Shown here in pieces: positions 10,110-21,450 of a stretch of 64,000 bases of DNA. A model generated the notes under the pieces. It was given only the letters and a program-made list of their open reading frames with translations. It had not been told where the DNA came from and ran no database searches. Numbering within the stretch: position 1 is the stretch's first letter; the number at the start of each line of letters is the position of its first letter. The stretch covers positions 1,488,001 to 1,552,000 of the forward strand of contig QCXZ01000075.1 in NCBI GenBank assembly GCA_025024175.1, given 5' to 3'. The DNA is from Rhyzopertha dominica (Eukaryota > Arthropoda > Insecta > Coleoptera > Bostrichidae). The position numbers were made by a program, and so were the translations under genes.

Positions 10110-13100
10110 ATGACAGCGGCAATGAAACTAGAAATGGAACCTTTTACAGGTACGAATGGTCGCTTTTTACACTTTCTGTGACTGCGACACCTCTCAATAC
10201 TGTGATAATTTATTAGAGAAGGAGTGTTGCTATGTAGGTACTTAGTTTTACTGTCTTTCTTTTATTTTTATCAAATAACGTATGTAACATTAGTTTTGGC
10301 AAAAATTTATGACGGCTAATACAAGGTAGACAATTAACAATAATGAAATAGTATTATATTTTGTCACTAATCTAGAGCACATTTCATATATTTCGCACAC
10401 CTTTTGATAAATGCGCCTTCGCAACTGCTCCTGGTTTTGTACTTTCTACTTAGTAGACCCAAAATTCTTCGATAAGTCATGCTTGTGGAAGATTTGGGAG
10501 ATTGTCTTGTTCTGGTACAACAGGTATGCGATTTGTAGCCAACTATTCCCTTGTTGTTCGGGTATAATGACAGGATCTGGCGGGAACATGATTTCGTCTC
10601 CTTTGTTATGTGTAAAAAATTTAATAATTTTGGAAGACATTTTCGCGTATGTATTTGTATCTATAGTTTCGCCTCTAACACATCCAACATACTAATACAG
10701 GATGTTTCACGAATGATAATGACACCGACGAAATTAAAAATGCAACCCAAAATACATTCTCATAGTCAATGTGGTTATTTTACGTAATGGTATTATTTTA
10801 AAAATAAATTGGGAATCCACGGCGGCTATGCACTATGGTTCCTGTCACTGTATTTATTAAATGTCAAAATGTATTCAAATGATGAAAAAAAACATATATG
10901 CTTTTGATTTATGGTGAATGCAAGAAAAATTCTTCCGCTGTTGCCCGTTTATACAGACAACGTTTTCCAAATAAAAAAGCTCCTGCCGAGACTTGAGTTA
11001 ACTTTAAGGACAAACTGGCCACCACTGAAAAAGTCAAGAGAAAGAACAGCAACAGGTCCTGACAATGAAATTACAGTATTGGAAATGATTGACGAAAATC
11101 CTCATATTAGTCAAATGGTAGTCTCAAGAGCAACCGGTATTAGTCTGTCTTCAGTACACCGAATAATTAAAGGCAATCAATTTCATCCGTATCACTTGCA
11201 ATTGGTTCAGGCCTTAAAGGAGACAGATTATCCTAAAAGACTGGCTTTTTGTAACTTTTTTCGGGAACACCAAAATTTGAATGTGAGATTTCATGACAAC
11301 ATTTGCTTCTCAGATGAAGCAAGATTTTCTAATAATGGTGGAGTTAACAAACATAAGATGCATTATTATGCGCAAGAAAATCCACGTTGGATTCGAGAAG
11401 GACATTTTCAAACTATCTACTCGACGAATGTAGAGGGAATCAAATTGTTGGGCCTTATTTTTTCGCGATAGTTTAAACGGCTATACTTATCTAAATTTTT
11501 TAAGAAACATTTTACCGGTACTTCTCCAAAATGTAAATTTACAAGTAAGACGAGATCTATGGTTCCAACAAGATGGGGCACCTGCGCATTATCATAGAAT
11601 CATGATTTGGTTTTGCCTAACCGATGGATAGGAAGAGGTTCAATTAATCCTTGCCCACCGAGAAGCCCCAACCTTATTCCTTTAGATTTTTTTTCTGTGG
11701 GGAATGGTAAAAAAGCAAGTATATCAAACACCAGTTGAAAGTGTAGAACATTTAGAAAATAAAATACGTGATGCATGTAGATCCATCACTCCAGAAATGT
11801 TAATGCATGTTAAAAGATCGTTTTGGGCACGAATTCAAGCTTGTGAAAACAGCGGAGGGCGACATTTTTGAGCATTTATTACATTAATGTTATCGAATAA
11901 ACATTTTTCAAAAATAAAATTTGTTTTACAATACCGAATTTACTTAAAGCAAATGATTGAAGTTTATGTCAAAATTTACGAATTTATACAGCTCTCTACG
12001 TTTTGTATTTTTTAAGACGATGAACAGTTATCAATGTTATCTCTGCAAATGTATTTTGAGTTGCATCTTTAATTTCGTCAGGGTGATTATCATTTGTGAA
12101 ACATCCTGTATTTTGTCAGCGAATTTTGCTTTACATTTAAATCTAACATTATCCGGAGTGTTCTAAATATCATCTGTGTAAAAACTATCATTTCCTTTCA
12201 TTTCCGCGTTCGCCGAAGTAAAATACTTTTCGTCGTCCGTAATAATCACTTTGTTGATCGCAAAGTGATCTGTCGGTAGCATTCGAGAGCATCGCGGTAT
12301 CCCTTGTTTTTTCCGTACTGGTGGTGACATAGGACACTTGAAATTACCGAGCTAACTTTCTCGCCGAAGTTCCATCTCTGTTTTTTGCACTTTCTGTTGA
12401 CAAATTCTGGGAGCAAAACTCTTGGACGACCCCTTTTTGGTAGGTTTATGGAAGGAATTCCTTGCTCACAATCCTTAATTATGCGATAAATAGCTCTGAT
12501 ATTTTGTATAACAAGAAAAAAGATGATTTTGTAGACCAGTGTTACATAGCAATACTCCTTGTGGAATAAGCTTTTAAATGATATCAAATTTCACGAGTAT
12601 TATATCTTTTTAACTGCCAAAAAGCAAAACCACAAAACGATTTATTTATTCTACTACCAGATGTTATGAGTAGATCTATGGGTGTTCGTTGGATTCGTTT
12701 TTGTTTCAGAGGAATATCTGGTGTTTTTCCGAAAATTAATGATGCTGTACTACGAGAACGTGTTTGTGCGGCTGTTCTGCAAAATTTACCTCACACTGTA
12801 TTTTCTAATGCACTCATCTATAATGATTGCTATCGCAATCAATGGAAGGAAAGCCAATCACGTCTACAACTTTATAATGTTGTGTGTCAGTACACATGTA
12901 TGTCGTATACGTTCTGTAGAGAAATGGGGGATACTTATTTAATTATTTACAGGAAGTGGTAGTCATTTGCCTAATCGAAGTGGTATATAGCGATATTATT
13001 TATCTCGATCGACTAATGTATAAGATATTTTGGTCGAGCAATACAGCAAGCACATATTTAATGAAGCGAATAAACCATCTAACTCGTACTTTTAAAATAT

Positions 13101-15032
13101 TGTTATCGTTTGGATTTATGGGCATCGGTTTAGTATGCGTTGGTGCAGCTTTTTTTCAGCTACACCCTGACTGGCCGATTGTTAACAAGAATGATCCCTT
13201 TCAGTATGCTGCTTTTCTTACAGCATTCAGTGTCCAATGTTTGGCAGGTTGCCTCATAGTTTTCATATATGCTAGCATGTTTTTCTATGCTTGCATCCAC
13301 GTCTACGTACAGATGACTATACTGACTGAATATCTAGGATGGCTTTCTGAAGATGTCACCATGAAAGTTAAACAGCATAATCGATATGTCAAGGATAGAA
13401 TGGTTTTTGTAATAAAACAGCACCGTAAACTAAGCAGGTTAGTGTTGTAAGCCTGTTGAATATTATGGTAGAAACAGTGTTTCATTTGTAGTGCAAACTA
13501 TAGGTAGTTTTACCTGAAAAAAATTTCTCATACTTCACTGTTGAATAAAAACATTTCAAAATTAAAATCAAAACCACCAAGATCTTACTAATGTTGTGTG
13601 TATGGTAAAATGCATTGACTGTTTATGTTGGACAAACTTATAGGTATTAACATAACAGACTAAGAATTGTTACAAATGGAAAAACAACTTTCACCGTTGT
13701 AATTTTACAATTTTATATTTATAGATTGCATTCTGAATTCCTAACAAATTTTTAAACTCCATCATTTCTGTTTTAAGATAGAACTTTTTCGTCGTGTTGC
13801 TTTATTTCACACCACGTTTTGTTTTAGATTTGCTAAAAAAGTAACTCTATCCCTTGGAGGCAGGTATCTAGCGATACCTCTGCTGACTTCAATGTCATGT
13901 GTTTCTACAGTTNTGTACGTAGCGATCCAAGTAAGTTCCTTATTAATAAAAAATACGATGGTCAAAGAAAACAAATTAAATTATTTTAGGAGCAACTACC
14001 TATCATGTTCGGATTTTTAATCAGCTTTTTTCTGATCCCATCCCTCTACTGTGTTACTGGGGAGCTATTTTCGTCTGGGGTAATAATACTTACAATCTGC
14101 AAAATACACACGCTGTTGAGTAAACATACTGCAAAATGTTAAAGCGTTATTTCCTATATTTTAGAAAGTGCACACAAATTCTGCACTCTTTGTTTTTGCA
14201 ATTTCATTTTCGGGTTTTGCATCGTATTCCTTAAGAAGAGTTTTGAAAATAGATGGTTAGAACAAACTTTAATATTTTAAAGAGCATGTATGAAAAAACC
14301 TTTACATGCAAAATCAATTACTGAGCACTCTTTTTCAATTGCAATTCGATATCTATTTTGTGAAATGCATGCTCCTAGGACATGTTTTAATCTTTTAATT
14401 TATGCTTCTAGGCAGAGTTTTACCAAAATTCTAAGTAAATCAGGTTTTGGCATTTATAGTATTACTTTTACGTAGATCTTGATGACTGAATATTTGACCC
14501 CTAAATTTTACAGACTGTATTTTCTATTGCTATATATAATTCGATAAGAAATGACCCTGCGATTTTTTTAAAGTGTTTGATAAGTAGTAGACATTTTCAT
14601 CCGTTTTTTGGAATAAAATATTGTTCCGGTATGTTTGGAATAAGCAGCTTTTCAAACATCATCAAAGAACAAAATATTTTTTGCATAATCCAGGCAATAA
14701 CGCCTCGAATTTTTGCTGTATGTTTATTAAACTTCCTGCATAACAAATGGGAATCTTCCAGTTCGAGAAATTTTCTGATCAACTTTACCACTGCTGTTGG
14801 TATAATTGGAACGTGACAAACAGAAGAACTGTCTTATTATTTTTCATTTTCGCTCAACGCGAACGGATTATACCAGTGTTTCCGCCTATCTATACAAGGA
14901 TACCATACATTCTTTGGGTAAATTCTACAAAATCATTCAAAAACATTTTTATATGTATTAATCTTTTTTTTTCAGACTATTAAAGCGTTGTATAGCGTTT
15001 TTACTCTATTGAAATCCACAAATGTTTGGTGA
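10110..15032 (+). CDS. Odorant receptor OR-C
   Basis: Complete insect odorant receptor, about 372 residues. Exons: 10110-10149, 12710-12897, 12953-13437, 13828-13930, 13990-14079, 14762-14917, 14976-15032. The leader could start at either of two in-frame Mets (10110 or 10122); the second gives the same leader length as the paralogues. The join gives E-EYLVFFRKL, equivalent to DEYLPFLRK elsewhere. Exon 3 carries HPDWPIVNKND; exon 5 ends VTGELFSSG; the tail is ALYSVFTLLKSTNVW. One N (13913) falls in exon 4. Intron 1 (2.56 kb) holds a complete-ended Tc1/mariner-type element and intron 5 is 682 bp. The frame is otherwise intact, so the gene is probably functional. Confidence 0.88.
10698..12108 (+). 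mobile_element. Tc1/mariner-type DNA transposon, complete ends, dead transposase
   Basis: Terminal inverted repeats of about 65 bp: CAGGATGTTTCACGAATGAT at the left and ATCATTTGTGAAACATCCTG at the right, flanked by TA on both sides. Transposase remnants run on the plus strand from about 10911 to 11871: a helix-turn-helix part (SRATGISLSSVHRIIK), CFSDEARF (first catalytic D), LWFQQDGAPAHYH (second D), and CPPRSPNLIPLDFF, in which the third acidic residue of the SPD motif has become N. Frameshifts near 11460 and 11610-11630 also break it. The insertion is in intron 1 of OR-C. Confidence 0.85.
12246..12587 (-). pseudogene. Possible transposase N-terminal fragment
   Basis: A 113-codon minus-strand frame contains RIIKDCEQGIPSINLPKRGRP, which resembles the linker after a helix-turn-helix in Tc1/IS630-type transposases (basic GRPR-type motif). 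Nothing catalytic follows. It lies in intron 1 of OR-C. The call rests on one short motif and is weak. Confidence 0.3.
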
Positions 15033-15711
15033 TGCACTTTGGATCAGCTTTAATTTAGGGACTTTGCATGTATATGTGTTTAAGGAATAAATTGTTATAA
15101 CTGATATGGAAGATTTCAAACCTTACTTCGACAATCAGTTGACTGTTCTCATTAGCACCAATGATATAATAATTGCCTCTAACAACCACTTTTGTCAGGG
15201 TTGTATTAAGCCTAGAAGACAAACAAAACAAAAATGAACGTATCAAAAGCTCGTTATCCCCGAATTCCGCAAAAAAATCAAAGGTGTAATCAAACTTTTA
15301 AATTTGACCTTTGAATGCACGGGATCAAACGAATATAATGCTACGAAATTCCCTTTAAAGGCAAGATAAAATAGTTTTCCTTAGTGTTTATGTATCTTGG
15401 CCCTCATTGTCCATGGATTTTTTGGTGACATAGGATTTGCGTTTGGCGGGCTAGATTTTGGTTTGATATTATCTATACTGCATTTCTGACATTAGAAACA
15501 AAGGAAAACAATTAATATCTGGATTGTTGGTATTATCTTATACAAATTAATAAAAAACAATTACTTTTTCTGTTTTGCAGATCTGTCACGGGGTATACAT
15601 AAAATATGCATCTATAATAAATTAGATAGCATTGTTGTTATTTCGTGTACACTGCATATTGGCTACATCAAACATCAAGTCCAAAGAACATTTGTTGTTC
15701 AGCCATTTCTA
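15033..15711. other. Intergenic between OR-C and OR-D
   Basis: AT-rich stretch without a supportable gene. It must hold the OR-C polyadenylation region and the OR-D promoter. The minus-strand open frame at 15055-15246 shows no recognisable domain. Confidence 0.35.
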
Positions 15712-17189
15712 ATGGCTACTAATCCAGAACCTTACACAGGTGTGTTAAAACTATATTCTTCACACTTCACACAAGTTTAACCCTTTTTAGAGATAACAAT
15801 GATATTTCTTTACCAATAATATCTTTTAATATGTACAAAACCAAAAACAGATGTATACTAATTCTTCTACGTAAAACATATGCTCACTTTTCTTACCTCT
15901 TCGCGATTCTAGATGAATACTTACCATTTCTTCGGAAGACTATGATGCTTTACTACGAGAACGCGTTTGTAAGAATGCTGTGCAAAATTTACCTGCCGCT
16001 ATACTTTTTAATGCATGCGACTATGATGGTTGATTGCTTTATCCACGAAAGAAAAACCGATCATTTATTCAATACTGTGGTTTTAACAAGCTGTGTCCAC
16101 GTGAGTTTTTCAAAACTAGGAAGTTTCAAACTCAAATCTAATGTATACAGGTAATGGTTACTCTTGTTCTGGTCGAATCAGTGTACAAAGATATAATGAA
16201 TATGGATGAACTAATGAGTGAAATATTTTGGTCGCAAAACGGTGCCCCTAAATGGTTGAAGCAAAACATTCACCAGCTGTCACAAACCTTCAAAATACTA
16301 CTATTCGTTGGACTTTTCGGCGTCATCGTCTTATGTGTCAGTGCAGTCTTATTTAGAATACATCCTGATTGGCCAATAATCGACAAAAGCGATCCGATTC
16401 ACTACGCAATTTTTCTTGTAGCGTTTATGATACACAACGTAGTAGCTTGTGTCATAGTTTTCGTGTATTCTTGCATGTTTTTTTATGCCTGCATTCATGT
16501 TTACGTGCAGATGGCTTTGTTAACGGAACACTTGAAGAAGCTTTCTGGTGAAGATGGACTAGATGAGTTGATCAAAGAAAGAATGCTACCTATTATCAAG
16601 CAACATTGCAAATTGAGCGGGTTTGCGAAAAAAGTAACGCAAACCTTTAGTCCGAAAAGGCTAGCTACACCGCTTTCTACTGCAATGTTTTCGTTCTCCA
16701 TCTGCTTGTATTTGATAATGAAAGTAAGATACTAATATAGAAAGTAAAATTCTAAAATATTGACATTTGCCTGCCATTTCAGAGGAGAGAATACTCAATG
16801 GTCATTTTCTTAATCAGCTTCTTTATAATTCCTGCTCTTTACTGTGTTACTGGAGAACTCTTTTCATTTGGGGTAATAAACTTGCATCGTCTTTAACTTT
16901 ATTACTGAAGACTAACTTTTCAGTTCGAAAAATTTTCGTTCGAACTCTACAACTGTTGCTGGTACGGGTGGAACAAGGAAAATATGAGAACTGTTTTACT
17001 ATTTTTAGTCTTTACTCAACGCGAGCAAGTCGTGCAGGTATTTCCGTCTCTCTATGCCAGAATGCGTTATATATTATGGGTAATTATATCTTGTATATAA
17101 AGATTTAGCTCTTATGAATATGATTTTTGTTTCAGACCGTTAAAACACTGTACACCGTTCTTACATTGTTTAAATCTATTCAATTTTAG
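15712..17189 (+). CDS. Odorant receptor OR-D (one intron lost)
   Basis: Complete insect odorant receptor, 362 residues, the most compact of the cluster. Exons: 15712-15739, 15913-16100, 16151-16723, 16783-16872, 16924-17079, 17136-17189. The start gives MATNPEPYT joined to DEYLPFLRK. The long third exon contains HPDWPIIDKSD and runs on through KLSGFAKKVTQ, where OR-A, OR-B, OR-C and OR-E all have an intron after the KLS/R residues. OR-D lacks that intron exactly, with no leftover bases. Closest relative in the window is OR-A (shared FWSQNGAPKWLKQNI block). Short introns and an undisturbed frame suggest an active gene. Confidence 0.93.
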
Positions 17190-17806
17190 CAAAAGAATGC
17201 AATGTAGGTGTTAAATAAAGCAATACTGCTATTTATACATATCTGTTTAATTGAGTAGTGTATAAAGTAAATTACGTACATTGTTTTAGAAGTATTTCAC
17301 CTAGATCCTAAACGACCTATTATAAAATGATGGTTCTTTCTTATTGTTCGTGTGTTTTTTGGGCTATAAAGTCATTGGCCATATTGTTGTCAAAAAAGTT
17401 AAACTCTAAAGCGGAATATTCTCAAAACAGTGTAGTTCTAAAATTTAATCACTTCACTGGATATTTTTCTATTTAATATCGAGCAAACCAAACGAAAATG
17501 ATCACAATATATGGAAAAAATTAAGTTTCTGTTAAAAATGGAGGGAAGTTGATTATGTGTGCACTACGATAATAGAAAAGAGATGGACTGACGTTTCTAG
17601 GAAATGTGCTTTAAGTATTATACCTTCTAAAGGTAAAAGAATTTAAATTTTGCACTACTACCATTCTTTGAGAAGTGATTCCCAGAAAGCTTAATTAGAA
17701 AATTTCCAAAAAGTAGTGTTATTGTGTTTGACAATGCCAGTTAATATTCTGTATTAATTGATAAATTTCCGATCAGCAGCAGTATAAATAAAGAAGAAGA
17801 GTTATA
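17190..17806. other. Intergenic, no gene seen
   Basis: Downstream of OR-D. AATAAA-like signal at about 17213-17218 (GTTAAATAAAGC) may be the polyadenylation signal of OR-D. Nothing else is recognisable before the transposon end at 17807. Confidence 0.45.
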
Positions 17807-18240
17807 CAGGGTGATTCATTAAGAATGGGTGATCTCTAACTGGAGATACTACACAACAAAATATGGTGATTGAGTTTAACATGCTTTATACAAATGTTGC
17901 AGGTTTACGAGATCGTATCGTCTGGAAAATTGACAACTTTATGTTTTTTGGCCTAACGAGTTATGGCTAAAATGACTAGAAAATCTGAAAGGCAGTTCCA
18001 TTTTCAATAAAAAGGCACTGTTGTTTATTTCATGTAACTCTATCAGTTTTTGAGTTAATTGCATTTTAAATATTGAATGAGTTTTGTTTGTTGTAAAATG
18101 AATTCATTCTTTTAAATTACTACAATCCGGATAACAGTAAAGACAACAAATAACAATCAGTAACAGTAATAAAAGAAAACTTCAAAGTAAATGCTCAAAA
18201 TGACCGCCTTCAACTTCAATACACTTTGTAAGGCGTATCC

Positions 18241-19150
18241 TTAAAGATATTTGAATATTAAATAACATTTATCGATTATTTTTAATTCTTGATTTTTTTG
18301 TCTTAATTCTTCGATGGAATTAATTGTTTCTTTGTAAACCATGTCCATCATTTGTGACCACATTGAGAAGTCTAGTAGGTTGAAATCTGGACTTCTAGGT
18401 GGGCATATAAATTCACTGTCACGCATAAATCACATGTTCCGCCTTATGGCTAGTGGTACATCTTCTAGTAGTGTGTTAAAATTTTGTTCAAGGAGGGGCC
18501 CGTTTAGATTAGGAGGAAGTTCAAAAGGACCAATAAAATAATCAGATATCACACCACACCAAATATTAACCTTGAGTTCATGCTGAAAATGTCGTTCCTT
18601 TAGAGCATGTGGATTTTCGGAGTCCCACAAATGATTGTTTTTCCCATTAAAAACACGTCGCCTAGTAAACGTCGCCTCATCGATGAAAAGGAGGTTATTA
18701 AGAAAACCCTGGTTTTCGTTTAGTTTACCTAGGATAAATTAAGTAAACTGTGGGCGAACTGGTAAATATTGAAGTAACACATTTTGGACAGGAGTATAGT
18801 AATATGGATGGAGATTATCTTTCTTTAAAATTCTCCAGATAGACGACTGGCTTATTCCTGTTGACACACTTAACCGACGAGTATTGATATCTGGATTTTC
18901 CGAAATACGAACTAAAACCTCGTCTTCATCATCGACGTTGATAGTATTTCTAGCACCATTTAAGCTTTTAGGACGAAAACACTCTGTAAATACGTCTGAA
19001 CAGTCTGTGATTGGGTTGCCTTCGATTTGGGTATAATTCTAAATACCTTCTGGCTGCATCAAGTCCGCTATAATTTGACTGAGCATAAACACAAATCATA
19101 TCACGCATTTCACTGTTAGAAAATTTATTATGTCGTGGTATTTTCTTATT
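18241..19150 (-). pseudogene. Transposase pseudogene of the 17.8-21.1 kb transposon
   Basis: Minus-strand frames read, in order: an N-terminal part around 19140-18950 in pieces, a DEATFTR-like first catalytic block near 18680, HALKERHFQHELKVNIWCGV, FELPPNLNGPLLEQNFNTLL, then CPPRSPDFNLLDFSMW and a C-terminal NSIEELRQKNQELK. The QDGAPPHF block that holds the second catalytic D is deleted between 18440 and 18426. Stops and frameshifts are spread throughout. The plus-strand relative at 41761-42700 shows the undeleted order. Confidence 0.75.
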
Positions 19151-19456
19151 TTAGAATTTTCACTACAAATAATACTAAGTAAAAGAATACAACAAACACT
19201 TTTACTTAGTGAGAGTAAAATTGTCAAATATTTCTTTACACGAAAAATTGATAAGTGCTGATACAAGCCTATTTGAAAAAAATCAAAGTAATAACGGTGG
19301 CTTAGGAGTCTTTACACTGAATTTTTAAAATGCAAATGACTCAAAACCTGGTAAAAGCTAAAAATTGAAAACTGATCCATCTTCTCTAAGTGGAGTTATT
19401 AATTAATTCTTCTAAAGAAAATATTCTTAAAGTGAACTTCCACTTTATTTTTACAA

Positions 19457-19499
19457 TTGTAAAGCGCTTTCGGCTACATGTTAGCCATCGTCAGTACAA
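19457..19499 (-). ncRNA. Hammerhead ribozyme motif, left arm of the PLE
   Basis: This is the reverse-complement copy of the motif at 20695-20737: stem I TTGTA/TACAA, core CTGACGA, stem II GGCTA/TAGCC, GAAA, palindromic GCGC and TT. All core bases are the same in both arms. Confidence 0.62.
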
Positions 19500-20694
19500 A
19501 AATTAAAAGGAAACTAACAGTTTGACAAAGTCAAAAATCAGAAACAAGCAAACTTGACTACAAACTGAAAGGTAACCCACATGCCAGTAACTCAAACGAA
19601 ACATTAATTTAGATCAAACAAAGATTTTAGAATAGGACAATTGAAATTACAAAAATCATTTAGAATAGTAAAATTTTGTTCGTTAATAATTTTATAAATC
19701 TCTAAAATTTCCAAATGATTTGATTTAGATGATTTACTACACAAATGTAATGAATTTAGATTGTCTAGCGTGGCAGTGTGTTTATTTACTAATAAATGGT
19801 TGGCTAACGAAGAATTTGTTGTAACAATATCTGTATTTTTATACTTTTCAAATTGTTTCAAATGTTCTTTACCTCTAGTTAAAAAGGATCTTCCGGTTTG
19901 TCCAATATAAACTGAATTGCAATCATTACACGAAAAAACCAAACCTTAACTTTTCCATCTAAATAAGTGGTACAGAAAGAAAATTTAAATTTTGTCAAAT
20001 ATTTAAAATAAAGTATTTCTATTAAATAATTTGGAAAATTGTTATTGAAAGCAATTTGTAGTATTACACCCAATTCTTTTTCGAAAGCATTTAATAACAG
20101 AGGTAATTTAAAAAGTCGATTAAAAAGTGAATGAAAAACAGCCATTTTGTGTGCATAAGGGTGTAAAGAAAAATAAGAAATAACATTGTCTGTACAAGTA
20201 GATTTTCTAAAAATTTAAAAGAAAGGTAAGAAGAAAATTCGTTACGTGAAATTAATAAATCTAAAAAAGAAATCAGATTATTAATTTCTGTTTCATAGCT
20301 GAATTTTATAGAAGTGTGTAAAGAATTTATAAAAGTAAGAAAGTTATTTAGATCAAAAGAATTACCTGTAAAAAGACACAAATCTTTATCTACATAACGG
20401 TACCAGAATTTAATGTGAGGAGAGAAGCAAATGTTTTTGAAAATATGTTTTTCTAAATTATTCATGAAGAGTTCAGTTAAAAAAGGACTAAGGAAAGAAC
20501 CCATAGCTAAACCCAATTTTTGTATAAATTTTTTATTATTGAAACAGAAAAAATTTTGATTTAACACAAACTTTGTTTGATCTAAATTAATGTTTCGTTT
20601 GAGTTACTGGCATGTGGGTTGCATTTCAGTTTGTAGTCAAGTTTGCTTGTTTCTGATTTTTGACTTTGTCAAACTGTTAGTTTCCTTTTAATTT

Positions 20695-20737
20695 TTGTAC
20701 TGACGATGGCTAACATGTAGCCGAAAGCGCTTTACAA
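20695..20737 (+). ncRNA. Hammerhead ribozyme motif, right arm of the PLE
   Basis: Stem I TTGTA (20695-20699) pairs with TACAA (20733-20737). Core CTGACGA 20700-20706. Stem II GGCTA (20708-20712) pairs with TAGCC (20718-20722). GAAA 20723-20726, GCGC 20727-20730, TT 20731-20732 as the predicted cleavage site. A single unpaired T lies at 20707. The self-complementary GCGC suits either a 2-bp stem III or dimerisation, as described for Penelope-type hammerheads. Confidence 0.65.
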
Positions 20738-21450
20738 TTGTAAAAATAAAGTGGAAGTTCACTTTAAGAATATTTTCTTTAGAAGAACTGATAAAGTTCC
20801 ATAACTCGTTAGGCAAAAAAGATATGTTGTAATTTACTTAAGTAACAGGGTGTAACTAACGCCCTGTATACATAGTGCTAAATTTAGCATTAAATTCGTA
20901 ATTCTCTTGCAAAAAAAACATAACGTTCCCAATTTTCCAGACGATACTGCTTAAAATCACAAAATTATTGAGAAGTTTCAAAATTCCAACTTTGAACACC
21001 CTGTATCTCGTAAACCTGCAACATTTGCATAAAGCATGTCAAGTTCAATCTCCATATTTGGTATGTAGTATCTCCAGCCCATTCTTAATGAATCGCCCAA
21101 TTATATAAAGAAAATTGTTCGCACAAAAATTTATGAAAAAGGTACAAACGTCGATCAGACTGCAATTGAGTACAAGTCAAGGAAATATTGAGAAGAAAAA
21201 ACATTAACAATGATACGAACGCTTGGAAAAAATCTGTACAGGACGTAATAAAGATAAATATCGGAAGAATATTGTTATCAAATAATATACTTCAGCCAGT
21301 CAAATTCGAGATGAGACTTTAACTTTTCTAATCTCATGGGTATCGTGTATTATAAAGGAAAGAAAGTATATGAACGTTTTTTTTTACTAACTATAATGAT
21401 AAAACTACATAGCAGTTTGGATAACAAAAATAAACAATCATAAGCTGCAT

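Larger units (their letters stand above)
19407..20787 (-). mobile_element. Penelope-like retroelement, 5'-truncated, with inverted terminal repeats
   Basis: Arms at 19407-19623 and 20571-20787 are inverted copies of 217 bp with about two mismatches seen. The body on the minus strand encodes the C-terminal half of a Penelope-type reverse transcriptase (20567-20091: LGLAMGSFLSPFLTELFM, then FWYRYVDKD, where YVDD has become YVDK) and, at 19942-19604, a GIY-YIG endonuclease (VYIGQTGRSFLTRGKEH). RT followed by GIY-YIG is diagnostic of this class. Stops and the YVDK change indicate it is dead. It is inserted in the older DNA transposon. The near-identity of the arms points to a fairly recent insertion. 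Confidence 0.88.
17807..21100 (-). mobile_element. Tc1/mariner-type transposon split by a nested Penelope-like element
   Basis: The left end CAGGGTGATTCATTAAGAAT and the right end ATTCTTAATGAATCGCCC are inverted repeats, extended inward by shared blocks such as GCAGGTTTACGAGATCGTAT, giving long terminal inverted repeats. A broken minus-strand transposase lies inside (see 18241-19150). A Penelope-like element occupies 19407-20787. It is the same family as the truncated copy at 41.6-43.0 kb. Confidence 0.8.
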
